From the NCBI RefSeq assembly GCF_014873875.1, contig NZ_JADBEM010000001.1, positions 10,346,717-10,410,716 of the forward strand: a stretch of DNA of 64,000 nt. The letters are read 5' to 3'. Position numbers and translations under genes: made by a program. This document shows positions 34,325-43,170 of the stretch, piece by piece. Within the stretch, counting starts at the first letter, position 1. Every line of letters starts with the position of its first letter. Source of the DNA: Actinopolymorpha pittospori (lineage in GTDB: Bacteria > Actinomycetota > Actinomycetes > Propionibacteriales > Actinopolymorphaceae). Below the pieces are notes generated by a model that saw nothing but the letters and a program-made list of their open reading frames with translations, was not told where the DNA came from and searched no databases.

Positions 34325-35283
34325 GTGTACAGCCCCCGTCCCCGCTGGTATCGCCACATGAGGAGGGTCAGCACGAGAACGCCGACGAAGGTGACGACAC
34401 CCATCGCGGCGGCGTAGCCGAACCGGTAGAACTGGAAGCCGTTCTGGTACATGTAGTAGGCCAGCACGGTGGTGGAGGAGTCGCCCGGCCCGCCCTGGGT
34501 GAGGAAGGCGATCAGCCCGAAACCCTGCGACGTCCCGATCAACGACGTGATCGCGAGGAACGTCGTGGTCGGCATCAGACCCGGCCAGGTGACCGTCACG
34601 AACCTCCGCCAGACTCCCGCCCCGTCGACCATCGCCGCCTCGTAGAGGTCCTGCGGCATGTCCTGCAGGGCGGCGAGATAGATGACCGCGGTGTATCCCA
34701 CGGTCGCCCAGACGTGGATGAGGACCAGCGCCGGCAGCGCCCAGGTGTCGGAGACCAACCAGCCCGGCGGGTGGCCGACGCCGAGCACCTGCAGGCCGCG
34801 GTTGAGCAGGCCGGAGGTCGGGTGGAGGACGAGCAGCCAGACCATCCCGATCGCGACCGCGTTCACCATGCTGGGAACGAAGAAGACCGCCCGGAGCAGC
34901 CCTCGCCCTAGCACGGGCTGGTTCAGGGCGAGGGCGAGCAGCAGGCCGAGACCGATCGAGAGGGTCACGCCCATGCCCGCGTAGAAGACCGTCCGGGCGA
35001 GAGCCCGCCAGAACTCCACGTCGCTGAACAGGTTCGTGAAGTTCGTGACGCCGGCGTACTGGATGCCGCCGAGCCCGGAGACGACGTTCCAGTTGGTGAA
35101 GGAGATCGCGAGGCCGGCGAACACGGGCACGAGGGTGAAGACGAACAGGCCGATCAGGTTCGGCGCGATGAAGGCCCACGGGACCCAGCGGCGGATGCCA
35201 CCAGGTCCCGTCGACCCCGTCGACCCCGACGAACGCGGTGAACGCGCGGCCGTGGGAGGAGCGGTCAGTGGCCCGGCGACCAT
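34321..35283 (-). CDS. Carbohydrate ABC transporter permease, MalF type (IclR-linked operon)
   Basis: The 320-aa protein has a Pro/Ser/Thr-rich tail of about 30 residues, then six helices (WVPWAFIAPNLIGLFVFTLV is the first). The EAA loop is DLYEAAMVDGAGVWRRFVTVTWPGL. Its ATG at 35283 overlaps the stop of the binding-protein gene, and its own stop overlaps the MalG start, so all three are translated together. Confidence 0.93.
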   Translation of the reverse strand: MVAGPLTAPPTAARSPRSSGSTGSTGPGGIRRWVPWAFIAPNLIGLFVFTLVPVFAGLAISFTNWNVVSGLGGIQYAGVTNFTNLFSDVEFWRALARTVFYAGMGVTLSIGLGLLLALALNQPVLGRGLLRAVFFVPSMVNAVAIGMVWLLVLHPTSGLLNRGLQVLGVGHPPGWLVSDTWALPALVLIHVWATVGYTAVIYLAALQDMPQDLYEAAMVDGAGVWRRFVTVTWPGLMPTTTFLAITSLIGTSQGFGLIAFLTQGGPGDSSTTVLAYYMYQNGFQFYRFGYAAAMGVVTFVGVLVLTLLMWRYQRGRGLYT

Positions 35284-36653
35284 CAGCTCGCCTTGGCGAT
35301 CGCCGCGTCGCAGCGACGCTTCGCCTCGCTCGCCCACTTCGCCACCGACAGCTTGCCCATGTAGACCTGCTGGTCCAGTGACGTCATGATGGTGGTCATC
35401 TCCGGTGCCGCGGTCTGGATGGTGTCGATGGGCATCTTCAGGCTGTCGTCGAACAACGCGCTCCGGACCGAGTCGACGTCGAAGAGCCGGTCCCCTTCGG
35501 CACCGACCGACGCCTTGACCATGGAGTCGACGTCGAGGTTCTCCCGCAGGATCGGGTAGCGGCCACCCTTGACCATGTACTGCCCACCTTCGGTCGCCCA
35601 CCACTTGAGCAGCGTCCAGGCCGCCTCCTGGTTGGTCGAGCGTGTGGTGATGGCCACGTGGTCGCCGTAGGCGCCGGAGTTCCAGTACTCCTTGCCCTTC
35701 TCCGCCACGGGCAGCGGCTTCATGGTGGTGCGGAAGTCGTGCGGGTACTCCTTGGTGTCGGTGATGTAGCGCAGCAGGTACGGCTGGTTGATGAGCATGC
35801 CGACCTTGCCGGTGAGGAACGGCGCCTGGGAGTAGACCTGCAGCTTCTGCGCCAGGATCTCCGTCATCGGGATGGCCGACTTCTCGCCGATCATGTCAAC
35901 GCGCAGTTGCGTGCCCTGGGCGAACAGCGGGTTGTCGTAGTTGGACTCGGTCCCGCCGTTCTTGTAGGTGTAGTCGGGACCGAGTTCCTGACGGGCCACC
36001 GGTGGGGTGTCGAAGGTGCCATAGATCCCGTCGGCGGAGAGTTCCTTGGCGATGGCGCGGAACTCCTCGTGGGTCCAGTTGTCCGGGATGGTGATCTTCT
36101 TCGCGTCGAGCATCGACTGGTTGATCATCACCGTGACCGGGTTGACCACCATCGGGACGGTGTAGACCTTCCCGTCGAAGACGTAGTTCGACGAGCCCTC
36201 CTTCGGCGTGTACGCCGAGAACGCCGACTCGGCCGCGATGCGGTCGGTGAGGTCGACCAGCAGACCCGCGGTCGCGCGTTTGGTGAGCGCCGAAGGCCCG
36301 TAGGACACGATGACGTCGATCGGCACGCCGCCCTGCAGGGACGTGTCCACCTTGAGGTTGCCGGGGTCGTCGTTCACGTAACGGGTGTAGGTGACCTTGA
36401 TCTTCGGGTACTTCTTCATGAACGCCGCGAACATGTCGTCCGGGCCGCTCTCCGGGGGTACGCCGCCCCAGACGCTGAGCGTGCCCGACTCGGCCTTGCC
36501 GGCGGATCCATCGCCACCGGCACCGGACGAGGGCTGATCCTTGGCGTTCGTTCCACCGCACGCGGCCAGGAGGCCGAGCGCGCCCGCGCCGGCGAACCCC
36601 TTGAGGACGGCGCGACGGTCGAACGTGGTGCTCTCTGCTCGTACTGCGCTCAT
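35283..36653 (-). CDS. Sugar ABC transporter substrate-binding lipoprotein (IclR-linked operon)
   Basis: The 456-aa protein has a twin-arginine-type lipoprotein signal: FDRRAVLKGFAGAGALGLLAACGG, given here as RR then the lipobox LAAC (Cys about residue 32). The mature part is a cluster B solute-binding protein (LSVWGGVPPESGPD, later GGRYPILRENLD). It is the first gene of the SBP-MalF-MalG operon, and the iclR-type gene lies just upstream. TTGGAG precedes the ATG. The ligand is unknown, and the size suits an oligosaccharide or sugar acid. Confidence 0.93.
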   Translation of the reverse strand: MSAVRAESTTFDRRAVLKGFAGAGALGLLAACGGTNAKDQPSSGAGGDGSAGKAESGTLSVWGGVPPESGPDDMFAAFMKKYPKIKVTYTRYVNDDPGNLKVDTSLQGGVPIDVIVSYGPSALTKRATAGLLVDLTDRIAAESAFSAYTPKEGSSNYVFDGKVYTVPMVVNPVTVMINQSMLDAKKITIPDNWTHEEFRAIAKELSADGIYGTFDTPPVARQELGPDYTYKNGGTESNYDNPLFAQGTQLRVDMIGEKSAIPMTEILAQKLQVYSQAPFLTGKVGMLINQPYLLRYITDTKEYPHDFRTTMKPLPVAEKGKEYWNSGAYGDHVAITTRSTNQEAAWTLLKWWATEGGQYMVKGGRYPILRENLDVDSMVKASVGAEGDRLFDVDSVRSALFDDSLKMPIDTIQTAAPEMTTIMTSLDQQVYMGKLSVAKWASEAKRRCDAAIAKAS

Positions 36654-36691
36654 GATCGTGACTCCAATGTCGCGATGGTCAGGGGGCGCCA

Positions 36692-36731
36692 ACTGCAGGA
36701 ACTTCTCCACTACTGCAAGGACTTCTCCACC
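36692..36731. repeat. 20-bp tandem duplication across the iclR stop codon
   Basis: Two neighbouring 20-base units (36692-36711 and 36712-36731) differ at about three positions. One unit encodes the last residues of the IclR-type regulator (VEKSLQ). The other lies just past the stop, where it would read as VEKFLQ. This is a slippage-type duplication with no clear function. Confidence 0.7.
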
Positions 36732-37480
36732 GCACGGCGGATCTGGAGCAACCAGAGCCGCACCTTGTCGTCGGTGGCTACCTCCCGCGGCCCGGCCAGG
36801 GACAGGGCGACCGGATGGTCGCCCGGGTAATCGATGAGGGTGGCCGCGCCGAACCGGTCCGGCTCGTGCCAGTCGTCGATGATGAGGATGTCGTGGTCGA
36901 AGAGTGCCCGGGCCCGCTCGAGCGCCTCGACCTCCGTTGCCGGGGTCGCGTCGGAGCCTCGTGGCCACCCGTGCCGGACCCGCGACATGGCGAGCATCTC
37001 CAGGGCGTCCTGCTCCGGTAGTTCGAGCAGCATCCGCATGCCGGGGGCCGACTGGTGCAGAGGAAAGCCCGTCCCCCAGAAGTCGACCGTCTCCTCACCC
37101 TGCACGGTGCGCAGGAAGTACAGGATCTGGCCACGCCACAGGATGGACAACGAGATCAGGCAGCCCGGACACATCGAGGCCGCCTCGGCCATCGCCGCAC
37201 GGGGCTTGCGTACCAACGGAAAGGCGGTGACCGCCGAGGCGAGTGTGAGGACGCCGAAGTCGGGTTCGAACCGGCGGCCCGCGACCTTGCGGACGTATCC
37301 CGCGGTGGCCAGAGTCGACAGGATCCTGGAGACCGAACTCTGGTGCACACCCACCGCCTCGGCGAGTTCGGTGGGCGACATCGGCCGTCCGGACTCGACG
37401 AGAAGCCGCAACGTGTCGAGGCCGCGCATCAGAGCCTGGATGCCTGAGGAGACGGAGCCCGTGGGCCCGGTCGGTCGCAT
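36710..37480 (-). CDS. IclR-family transcriptional regulator
   Basis: The 256-aa protein has an N-terminal winged helix (LTRLLVES-type start, then LAEAVGVHQSSVSRILSTLATAGYVRK in two halves) and a C-terminal ligand-binding domain. IclR regulators respond to small acids or sugars. The gene lies directly upstream of the binding-protein gene on the same strand with 56 bp between them. It also has a likely operator, ATGCGC-CCT-GCGCAT, 15 bases before its start. It probably controls itself and the downstream transporter. Confidence 0.92.
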   Translation of the reverse strand: MRPTGPTGSVSSGIQALMRGLDTLRLLVESGRPMSPTELAEAVGVHQSSVSRILSTLATAGYVRKVAGRRFEPDFGVLTLASAVTAFPLVRKPRAAMAEAASMCPGCLISLSILWRGQILYFLRTVQGEETVDFWGTGFPLHQSAPGMRMLLELPEQDALEMLAMSRVRHGWPRGSDATPATEVEALERARALFDHDILIIDDWHEPDRFGAATLIDYPGDHPVALSLAGPREVATDDKVRLWLLQIRRAVEKSLQ

Positions 37481-37494
37481 GGTCGGAAGCTACG

Positions 37495-37529
37495 ATGCGC
37501 CCTGCGCATAGTCAACGGATTCCATGCGC
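37495..37529 (-). promoter_or_regulatory. Probable IclR-type operator
   Basis: ATGCGC and GCGCAT (37495-37500 and 37504-37509) form a perfect inverted repeat with a 3-base centre. A third ATGCGC lies at 37524-37529. The site is just upstream of the iclR-type start at 37480, where autoregulation is common. Binding is inferred. Confidence 0.5.
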
Positions 37530-37554
37530 GCCGATGGCCTGTTGCGGACGCGCC

Positions 37555-38373
37555 TCACCGCAACCGGGAGCCGCGTTCCCGCCAGGCCCGCGGCGACATC
37601 CCCGTCACCGTCTTGAACTGCCGACTGAACAGAAAGACATCCGGATAGCCGAGGTCGCGAGCCACCATGCCGACCGGTCGCGACGACTCGTCCAACATCA
37701 GCATCGCGACCTGGATCCTTCGCCGCACCACCCACGACCGGGGCGCGACCCCGAACGTCTGCCGGAACCTCCGCACGAAGTAGTCCTCGCTGAGTCCGAC
37801 AGCCGCCGCCAGCTCGGCCGCGTCCGGGCGGCCCGCCGGCCGCTCGTCGACGTACCGCTCGAGCAGGACGCGTTGGTCGGCGTCGAGCGGCGGTTGCCGC
37901 GAACGCCGCGCCGCCGCCCGGAAGATGCCGGAGAACAGGACGACCAACAGGGCGCGCAGTCGTTCGGCACGGAAGGGAAGTGCGCCGGAGAGTTCGATGA
38001 CCAGTGCGTCGAAGGATGCCCGTAGGTCCCACATCCCCGCGAGCAGCACATGGCCGTCGGGTCCCATCAACGGTGGCGTCGCCAACCGGATCCGGTAGAG
38101 GGTCAGCCCGCCGTCCCCGGTTGCATGCAAACGGAACCGGATCCGAGGCGGCACCCAGAACAGCGAGCCGGCGCTGAGTTCGACAGCCTGCTCCGACACC
38201 ACACCCGCGGCGGCACCCGCCACCACGAGATAGACCAGATGCTCGGGCAGTCCGCGTGGGAAGTCCAACGCCCAGTCACCGGGCAGCCGGTCGTATCCGA
38301 ACAGGTCACCGACCAGCTGGTCACCGCGAGCCGCCATCAGGTCGAGCCAGGACTGCTCCCGAGACGTCGCCAT
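37555..38373 (-). CDS. AraC-family transcriptional regulator
   Basis: The 272-aa protein has an N-terminal cupin-like sensing region (FPRGLPEHLVYLVVAG, SAGSLFWVPPRIRF) and a C-terminal double helix-turn-helix of AraC type (AAAVGLSEDYFVRRFRQTFG and ARDLGYPDVFLFSRQFKTVTGMSPRAWR, each cut here). It is divergent from the phytanoyl-CoA dioxygenase-like gene at 38447 with 73 bp between them and probably controls it. Confidence 0.92.
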   Translation of the reverse strand: MATSREQSWLDLMAARGDQLVGDLFGYDRLPGDWALDFPRGLPEHLVYLVVAGAAAGVVSEQAVELSAGSLFWVPPRIRFRLHATGDGGLTLYRIRLATPPLMGPDGHVLLAGMWDLRASFDALVIELSGALPFRAERLRALLVVLFSGIFRAAARRSRQPPLDADQRVLLERYVDERPAGRPDAAELAAAVGLSEDYFVRRFRQTFGVAPRSWVVRRRIQVAMLMLDESSRPVGMVARDLGYPDVFLFSRQFKTVTGMSPRAWRERGSRLR

Positions 38374-38446
38374 CCGCGATTGTCACACCGATCGGCTCGT
38401 CGTCGCCAGGCACCGATCCGGTCCAAAAGCTGCAACGGAACAGGCC

Positions 38447-39268
38447 ATGGAACCGATAGCCGCGGGGCGTCACCATCGGGTCATGCAGACATCAGTGCCC
38501 CTTCAGCCGGTGCCAGAACGGTCCGCTCCCAGCCTGAGCCGCGAGGAGGTACGACAGTTCCATCACCTCGGCTACCTCGGGCCGTACACCGCCATGGGGG
38601 TCGAGGACATGGCCGCGATCCGCGACCGGATCGAACGTGAGGTCCTGCCGACGACGGGATGGAACACCCGGAACCCACTGCAGTCGCGCCACCTCGACCA
38701 GCGCCTGGTCCACGACCTCATCGCCTCCCCGGAGATCCTGGGCAGGCTGCGCCGGCTGATCGGCGACGACATCGTGGTGTGGGCGTCGTACTTCTTCACC
38801 AAGGAACCCGGTGGCAAGGAGATTCCGTGGCACCAGGACGCCAACTTCTGGCCGATCGAGCCGCCGCTGAACATCTCGATCTGGATGGCGGTGGACGACG
38901 TCACCACGGAGAACTCCTGCGTCCAGATCGTCCCCGGCTCCCACCGTCGGGTGATTCGGCATCTGCCCGCACGCGAGGGGATGGCGTTCAGGGAGGAAGC
39001 CGACCCCGCCGAGGTCGACACCGACGCCGCGCTCGACATGGAGCTCTCACCCGGGCAGTTCTTCATCTTCAACGAACGACTTCTGCACCACTCGAACACC
39101 AACACCTCCGACCGCCGCCGGATGGGCCTGTCCGCGCGATACACGGTGCCGTTCGTGAACATCCTCGACCAGGACGGGCCGCCGCTGTTCCCCGGACACG
39201 CCTGTGTCCTGGTCAGCGGAAGCGACCGGTTCACCCTGAACCGGATGGCGGAGCCGCCATCTGCCTGA
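38447..39268 (+). CDS. Phytanoyl-CoA dioxygenase (PhyH) family, Fe(II)/2-oxoglutarate-dependent enzyme
   Basis: The 273-aa enzyme has the facial triad and cofactor sites of PhyH: His129 and Asp131 in WHQDANFW, a distal His at about 214-215 in LLHHSN and a following Arg for 2-oxoglutarate (SDRRRMGLS). It would hydroxylate an organic substrate using oxygen, Fe(II) and 2-oxoglutarate. The ATG at 38483 (MQTSVPLQ) is an alternative start 12 codons in. The AraC regulator lies divergently and an SDR follows, so the three may form a small catabolic or specialised-metabolism unit. Confidence 0.88.
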   Translation: MEPIAAGRHHRVMQTSVPLQPVPERSAPSLSREEVRQFHHLGYLGPYTAMGVEDMAAIRDRIEREVLPTTGWNTRNPLQSRHLDQRLVHDLIASPEILGRLRRLIGDDIVVWASYFFTKEPGGKEIPWHQDANFWPIEPPLNISIWMAVDDVTTENSCVQIVPGSHRRVIRHLPAREGMAFREEADPAEVDTDAALDMELSPGQFFIFNERLLHHSNTNTSDRRRMGLSARYTVPFVNILDQDGPPLFPGHACVLVSGSDRFTLNRMAEPPSA

Positions 39269-39410
39269 CCAGGTTGCGGAACCGACGCAGGAGCAAGTGT
39301 CGTACCCACGCGCGACCCCCGTCCCACCGACGTCGTTCCCGACCCACCGCCCGCGGGTATATGCAGGTGAACGGAGAACGAACGACGGCGGGACGGAGTG
39401 GGGGACTGAC

Positions 39411-40139
39411 ATGGAACTGCCATACAAATCGGCACTCGTCACGGGCGGAGCTCGCGGCCTCGGCGCCGCCATCACCCGTCGGCTGACCGCGACCGGGACG
39501 GCCGTGTGGATCGCCGACCTTCGGGTCGACATGCTGACCGAACTGTGCGACGAACTCGAGACCACAGGATCGATCGCGACCCCACTGCCCCTGGATGTCC
39601 GCAACGCGGACCGGGTCGCCGAGGCCGTCGAGGGGATCTGCGACGAGGCGGGGTCGCTCGACATTCTGATCAACTGCGCGGCCATCGACGTGTCGAAGCC
39701 GATCGAGCATCTGACCCCGGACGAGGTGAGTCAGGTGATCACCACCAACCTGGTCGGACCGATCAACCTGTGCCTGGCCACGTACCGGCGGATGATCGAC
39801 CACGGCTCGGGTCACATCGTGAACATCCTGTCCACCGCCTCGCTGCGGACCTGGCCCGAGGCGGGCCCCTACGCCGCGAGCAAGGCCGGGTTGCGTGCCT
39901 TCACACACACGCTGTTCCAGGAGGCGCGGCGTGACTGCATCGGTGTCGGGGTCACCGGCATCGTCGCGGGCGGCTCAGGCTCGCCCGCACATCTGGACCG
40001 GTTCCCCGAGACCGACACCTGGACGACGAAACATCCTGACGTCGTGGCCGACACGGTGATGTACGCCCTGTCGGTTCCGCCGGGCAGTGCACTGCCGGAG
40101 GTGGTCGTCGTCCCGCGCACGGAGACCTCCTGGCCCTAG
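39411..40139 (+). CDS. Short-chain dehydrogenase/reductase
   Basis: The 242-aa classical SDR has the NAD(P) motif TGGARGLG (11-18), the stabilising NCAA motif and catalytic Ser about 141, Tyr154 and Lys158 in YAASK. An acidic residue, Asp36, follows the second strand (IADLRVD), which favours NAD over NADP. It lies 142 bp after the PhyH gene. The ATG at 39411 begins MELPYKSALVTG. The substrate is unknown. Confidence 0.93.
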   Translation: MELPYKSALVTGGARGLGAAITRRLTATGTAVWIADLRVDMLTELCDELETTGSIATPLPLDVRNADRVAEAVEGICDEAGSLDILINCAAIDVSKPIEHLTPDEVSQVITTNLVGPINLCLATYRRMIDHGSGHIVNILSTASLRTWPEAGPYAASKAGLRAFTHTLFQEARRDCIGVGVTGIVAGGSGSPAHLDRFPETDTWTTKHPDVVADTVMYALSVPPGSALPEVVVVPRTETSWP

Positions 40140-40147
40140 GGTGCGTG

Positions 40148-41341
40148 TCAACGGTCGGTTGTCAGCAGGCTGCTCGAGACGAACTCGTTCGAGTCGTCTC
40201 CTACCAGGAAGGTGTAGCCACTGACGGTGAGCCGGTTGCCGGACGCGGAGACCGTCCACACGCCTCGCCCGGTCCGCGGGTCGTCGCTCTGCGGCAGTCC
40301 CAGCGACCGCCACTTCCCTCCGACCAGGCGAAGCCCGACCACGCCGTCGTCGCCGCCACCGACGACCACCACACCGTTCCTGGTCGCCGCGACCGAGGTG
40401 ACCATGAACGTTCCTGCAGGCAACGGCACCTCGTTCCACTTCCGACCGTCGTAGTGCAGGACCAGGCCGCGCGGCCGCTCCTTCTCCTCCTCGCGGTACC
40501 AGCCGACCGCCCACACGTCCCGGCCCGAACCCGAGGTGACGTTGATGAGAATCCCGCTGTCCTTGTAGCTGGGCGCGGGCACCCGCTTCCACGAGACACC
40601 GTCGTAGTGCACCGTGAGGGGCTGGCCCTGGGCGTTGTCGGTACCCACGGCCCAGACGTTCTTCGCACTCACGGCGGTGGCGCCGCTCAGCGACCAGTTC
40701 TTCGAACCCGGGATGTCGACGTGCCGCCAGCGAGCGCCGTCCCAGTTCCGCACCAGCGGCTTGACGTAGGAGCCCTCCTCGGGTGAGTCGATCTGCACGT
40801 CACCCACCGCCCACGCGTTCTTCGCCGTGAGCGCGTCCACGGCCAGCAGGGAGCCCGCGATGGCCCCGGCGTCGACCGCGTCGGTGACGACCCGCCAGGT
40901 GCCGCGCTCACGGACCTCGGTGAGCAGGACGCCCGCCTTCGAGTCAAGGTCACCGACCATGAACCCCACGTTCGCGGAGACCGCGTCGACGTCGTTGAGG
41001 CGACTGTCAACGGTGGTGGACGGAAGCGTGACCCGCCTCCACCCGCCGACGCCTCGCAGGTCGCGCGAGTACAGCGCCGGTATGAAGGTGACGAAGCCGG
41101 GCGCGCCGCCCTCGACCACCTTCATTCCCGAGGCCCAGGTCGTGTGTCCATCGGGCTCGGCCAGACCCTGGATCGACACCGTGCCCACCGATGTCTCGTT
41201 CCAGACCAACGGGCGTCCCGATCCGGCCGGCGCGGCCTCGGCGGCACCGGCCGGGGACGCCAACGCCGAGCCGCCGAGAGCGATCGCGGTGGCGATCGCC
41301 AACACGGCCACACCGGGCAAAGACCTGCTGTTGCCGCGCAT
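40148..41341 (-). CDS. Secreted protein with WAVG-type repeats (propeller-like)
   Basis: The 397-aa protein has a Sec signal peptide (about 1-34, with LPGVAVLAIATAIALGG and an ASPAGA cleavage area). The mature part consists of repeating blades with VWAVG or AWAVG followed by a beta strand and a YDG/WDG turn plus SWKRVPAP-like segments, spaced about 50 residues apart. This suggests a beta propeller, probably a binding protein. No enzyme motif is seen. GAGGAG lies nine bases before the ATG at 41341. It is convergent with the SDR, with 8 bp between the genes. Confidence 0.72.
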   Translation of the reverse strand: MRGNSRSLPGVAVLAIATAIALGGSALASPAGAAEAAPAGSGRPLVWNETSVGTVSIQGLAEPDGHTTWASGMKVVEGGAPGFVTFIPALYSRDLRGVGGWRRVTLPSTTVDSRLNDVDAVSANVGFMVGDLDSKAGVLLTEVRERGTWRVVTDAVDAGAIAGSLLAVDALTAKNAWAVGDVQIDSPEEGSYVKPLVRNWDGARWRHVDIPGSKNWSLSGATAVSAKNVWAVGTDNAQGQPLTVHYDGVSWKRVPAPSYKDSGILINVTSGSGRDVWAVGWYREEEKERPRGLVLHYDGRKWNEVPLPAGTFMVTSVAATRNGVVVVGGGDDGVVGLRLVGGKWRSLGLPQSDDPRTGRGVWTVSASGNRLTVSGYTFLVGDDSNEFVSSSLLTTDR

Positions 41342-41517
41342 GCGGGATGTCTCCTCTTTCTTCGCAGACGTTGCGTACCCCTCTAAGACGCCCTGGGACC
41401 ACCGCGGTGTCACACCGCGACGGCGAGTACGAACCTGAGTTGGTCCGGGAGTGGTTCGGTCGGCCATGATGGCTGGACAGGCACAGGCCTCGTGGTCGCC
41501 GCAACAGGGGGTGGCTG

Positions 41518-42576
41518 ATGCGCTATCTGACCTTCGGCCGCAGGACGGGCCTGCGCGTCTCGGAGTACGCCCTCGGGACCGCCGTCTTCGGCACCCGGTG
41601 GGGCTACGGCGCCAAACCCGACCAGGCCAGGAAGATCTTCGAGCGGTTCGCCGAGGCCGGAGGCACCTTCGTCGACACGGCCAACGCCTACCAGTTCGGC
41701 GAGGCGGAGGAGATCCTCGGCAGCCTGCTCGGAAGTGAACGCGACTCGTTCGTGCTCGGCACAAAGTACTCCATCGGCACCAACCCGCAGGTGGGGATCT
41801 ACGGCACCGGAAACAGTCGAAAGACGATGACGCGTACAGTGGAGGCGAGCCTGCGGCGGCTGCGCACGGACCACGTCGACCTGCTCTGGGTGCACTTTCC
41901 CGACCAGGTCACTCCCACCGAGGAGATCATGCGTGGCCTGGACGACCTGGTCCGAGCGGGCAAGATCCTGCACGGTGGGCTGTCCAACTTCCCGGCCTGG
42001 CGGGCGGCCCGCGCCGCCACCCTGGCCGACCTGAACGGCTGGTCGCCGCTGGTCGGCGTGCAGTTCGAGTACAGCCTGGTAGAACGCACCGCCGACCGCG
42101 AGATCCTGCCCATGGCCGACGCGCTCGGTCTCGGCGCGGCACTGTGGTCACCGCTCGGGGGTGGCGTCCTCACCGGCAAGTACCGCGGCAGCAGGGAGGG
42201 TCGGCTCTCCGCCGGTCGGCGGGTCCGGACCGAGGAGACGTCGCTGCGGGTCGCGACCGTCGAGGCCGTCCTCGCCATGGCGGACGAGGTGGACGCGACG
42301 CCGGCACAGGTGGCGACGAACTGGCTGCGGGCGCGCGGGGCGCACAGCAGTACGGCGTACGTGCCCATCATCGGTCCGCGCACCCTCGCGCAGCTAGAGG
42401 AGTACCTCGCCGGGCTGGACGTCACGCTGACACCCGAGCAGGTCGACCGGCTCACCCGGGCGAGTGCGATCCCGCTCGGCGAGCCCTATGAGGAGTACGA
42501 CAAGTACCGCTCGGCGCTGCTCGGCGGCGACGACGTGGCCCGCGGTTTCGTCGCCCCGATCGTTCCGGTCGCCTAG
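41518..42576 (+). CDS. Aldo/keto reductase
   Basis: The 352-aa NADP-dependent oxidoreductase has the AKR barrel pattern: GTFVDTANAYQFGEAEEILG (cut) with the catalytic Asp and Tyr, Lys in LGTKYSIGT, and WSPLGGGVLTGKY with the His replaced in the usual SRDHVDL-type region (RTDHVDLLWVH). It would reduce an aldehyde or ketone. AGGGGG lies about eight bases before the ATG. A hairpin follows the gene. Confidence 0.92.
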   Translation: MRYLTFGRRTGLRVSEYALGTAVFGTRWGYGAKPDQARKIFERFAEAGGTFVDTANAYQFGEAEEILGSLLGSERDSFVLGTKYSIGTNPQVGIYGTGNSRKTMTRTVEASLRRLRTDHVDLLWVHFPDQVTPTEEIMRGLDDLVRAGKILHGGLSNFPAWRAARAATLADLNGWSPLVGVQFEYSLVERTADREILPMADALGLGAALWSPLGGGVLTGKYRGSREGRLSAGRRVRTEETSLRVATVEAVLAMADEVDATPAQVATNWLRARGAHSSTAYVPIIGPRTLAQLEEYLAGLDVTLTPEQVDRLTRASAIPLGEPYEEYDKYRSALLGGDDVARGFVAPIVPVA

Positions 42577-42879
42577 CTTAGGGCGCGGACGCGACCTGGG
42601 TCCCGTCCGACAAAGAGCGGCAATCCGGACTTGCGGTCCGGCCGCCGCGAGCTACGGCGCGAGCCCACTGTCAACCTCTCCCTGACGCATCGGTCGGCGG
42701 CGGAAGTTCGTGCGTGGGTGCGAGGCATCGGGATACCGTGAGGTCTTCCAAGCGCGGCGGGCACGCACATCCGGCGGTTCCGGACGAAGACGGGGGACGC
42801 GCATGGGAGTCCCGACCATCCACGTGACTCGTCGTGGGCGCGGCACGCGAGGTCGCCGACGCGCGGGGCAGGTGTCGTG
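42577..42879. other. Non-coding stretch before the broken glycosyltransferase
   Basis: These 303 bases hold the hairpin at 42625-42641 and probably the promoter of the glycosyltransferase. No gene with coding bias is present. Confidence 0.5.
42625..42641 (+). terminator. Hairpin after the aldo/keto reductase gene
   Basis: CCGGAC (42625-42630) and GTCCGG (42636-42641) form a perfect 6-bp stem with a 5-base loop, 49 bases beyond the stop. There is no U-tract, as is usual in GC-rich genomes, so the role as a terminator is a reasonable guess. Confidence 0.45.
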
Positions 42880-43170
42880 ATGAGGATCAGCATCGTCTCC
42901 GACCACGCCAGCCCGCTGGCGCCCCTCGGCGCACCCGACGCCAGCGGCCGGAACGTCCACGTCTCCGACCTGGCGCGCGCTCGGCCGGTTGGGCCACCAG
43001 GGTGACGGTCCATACCCGGCGCGACTCGCCGGACCCGGCAGAGCGGGTCGACGTCGCGGACGGCGTTGTCGTCGACCACGTGCCCGCCGGGCCGCCCCAC
43101 CCGGTCGGTCGGTGGTCAGCGGCCGGCCGGCAAGGACGACTTTCTCCCGTTGCAAGTGAGTAGTCATTAG

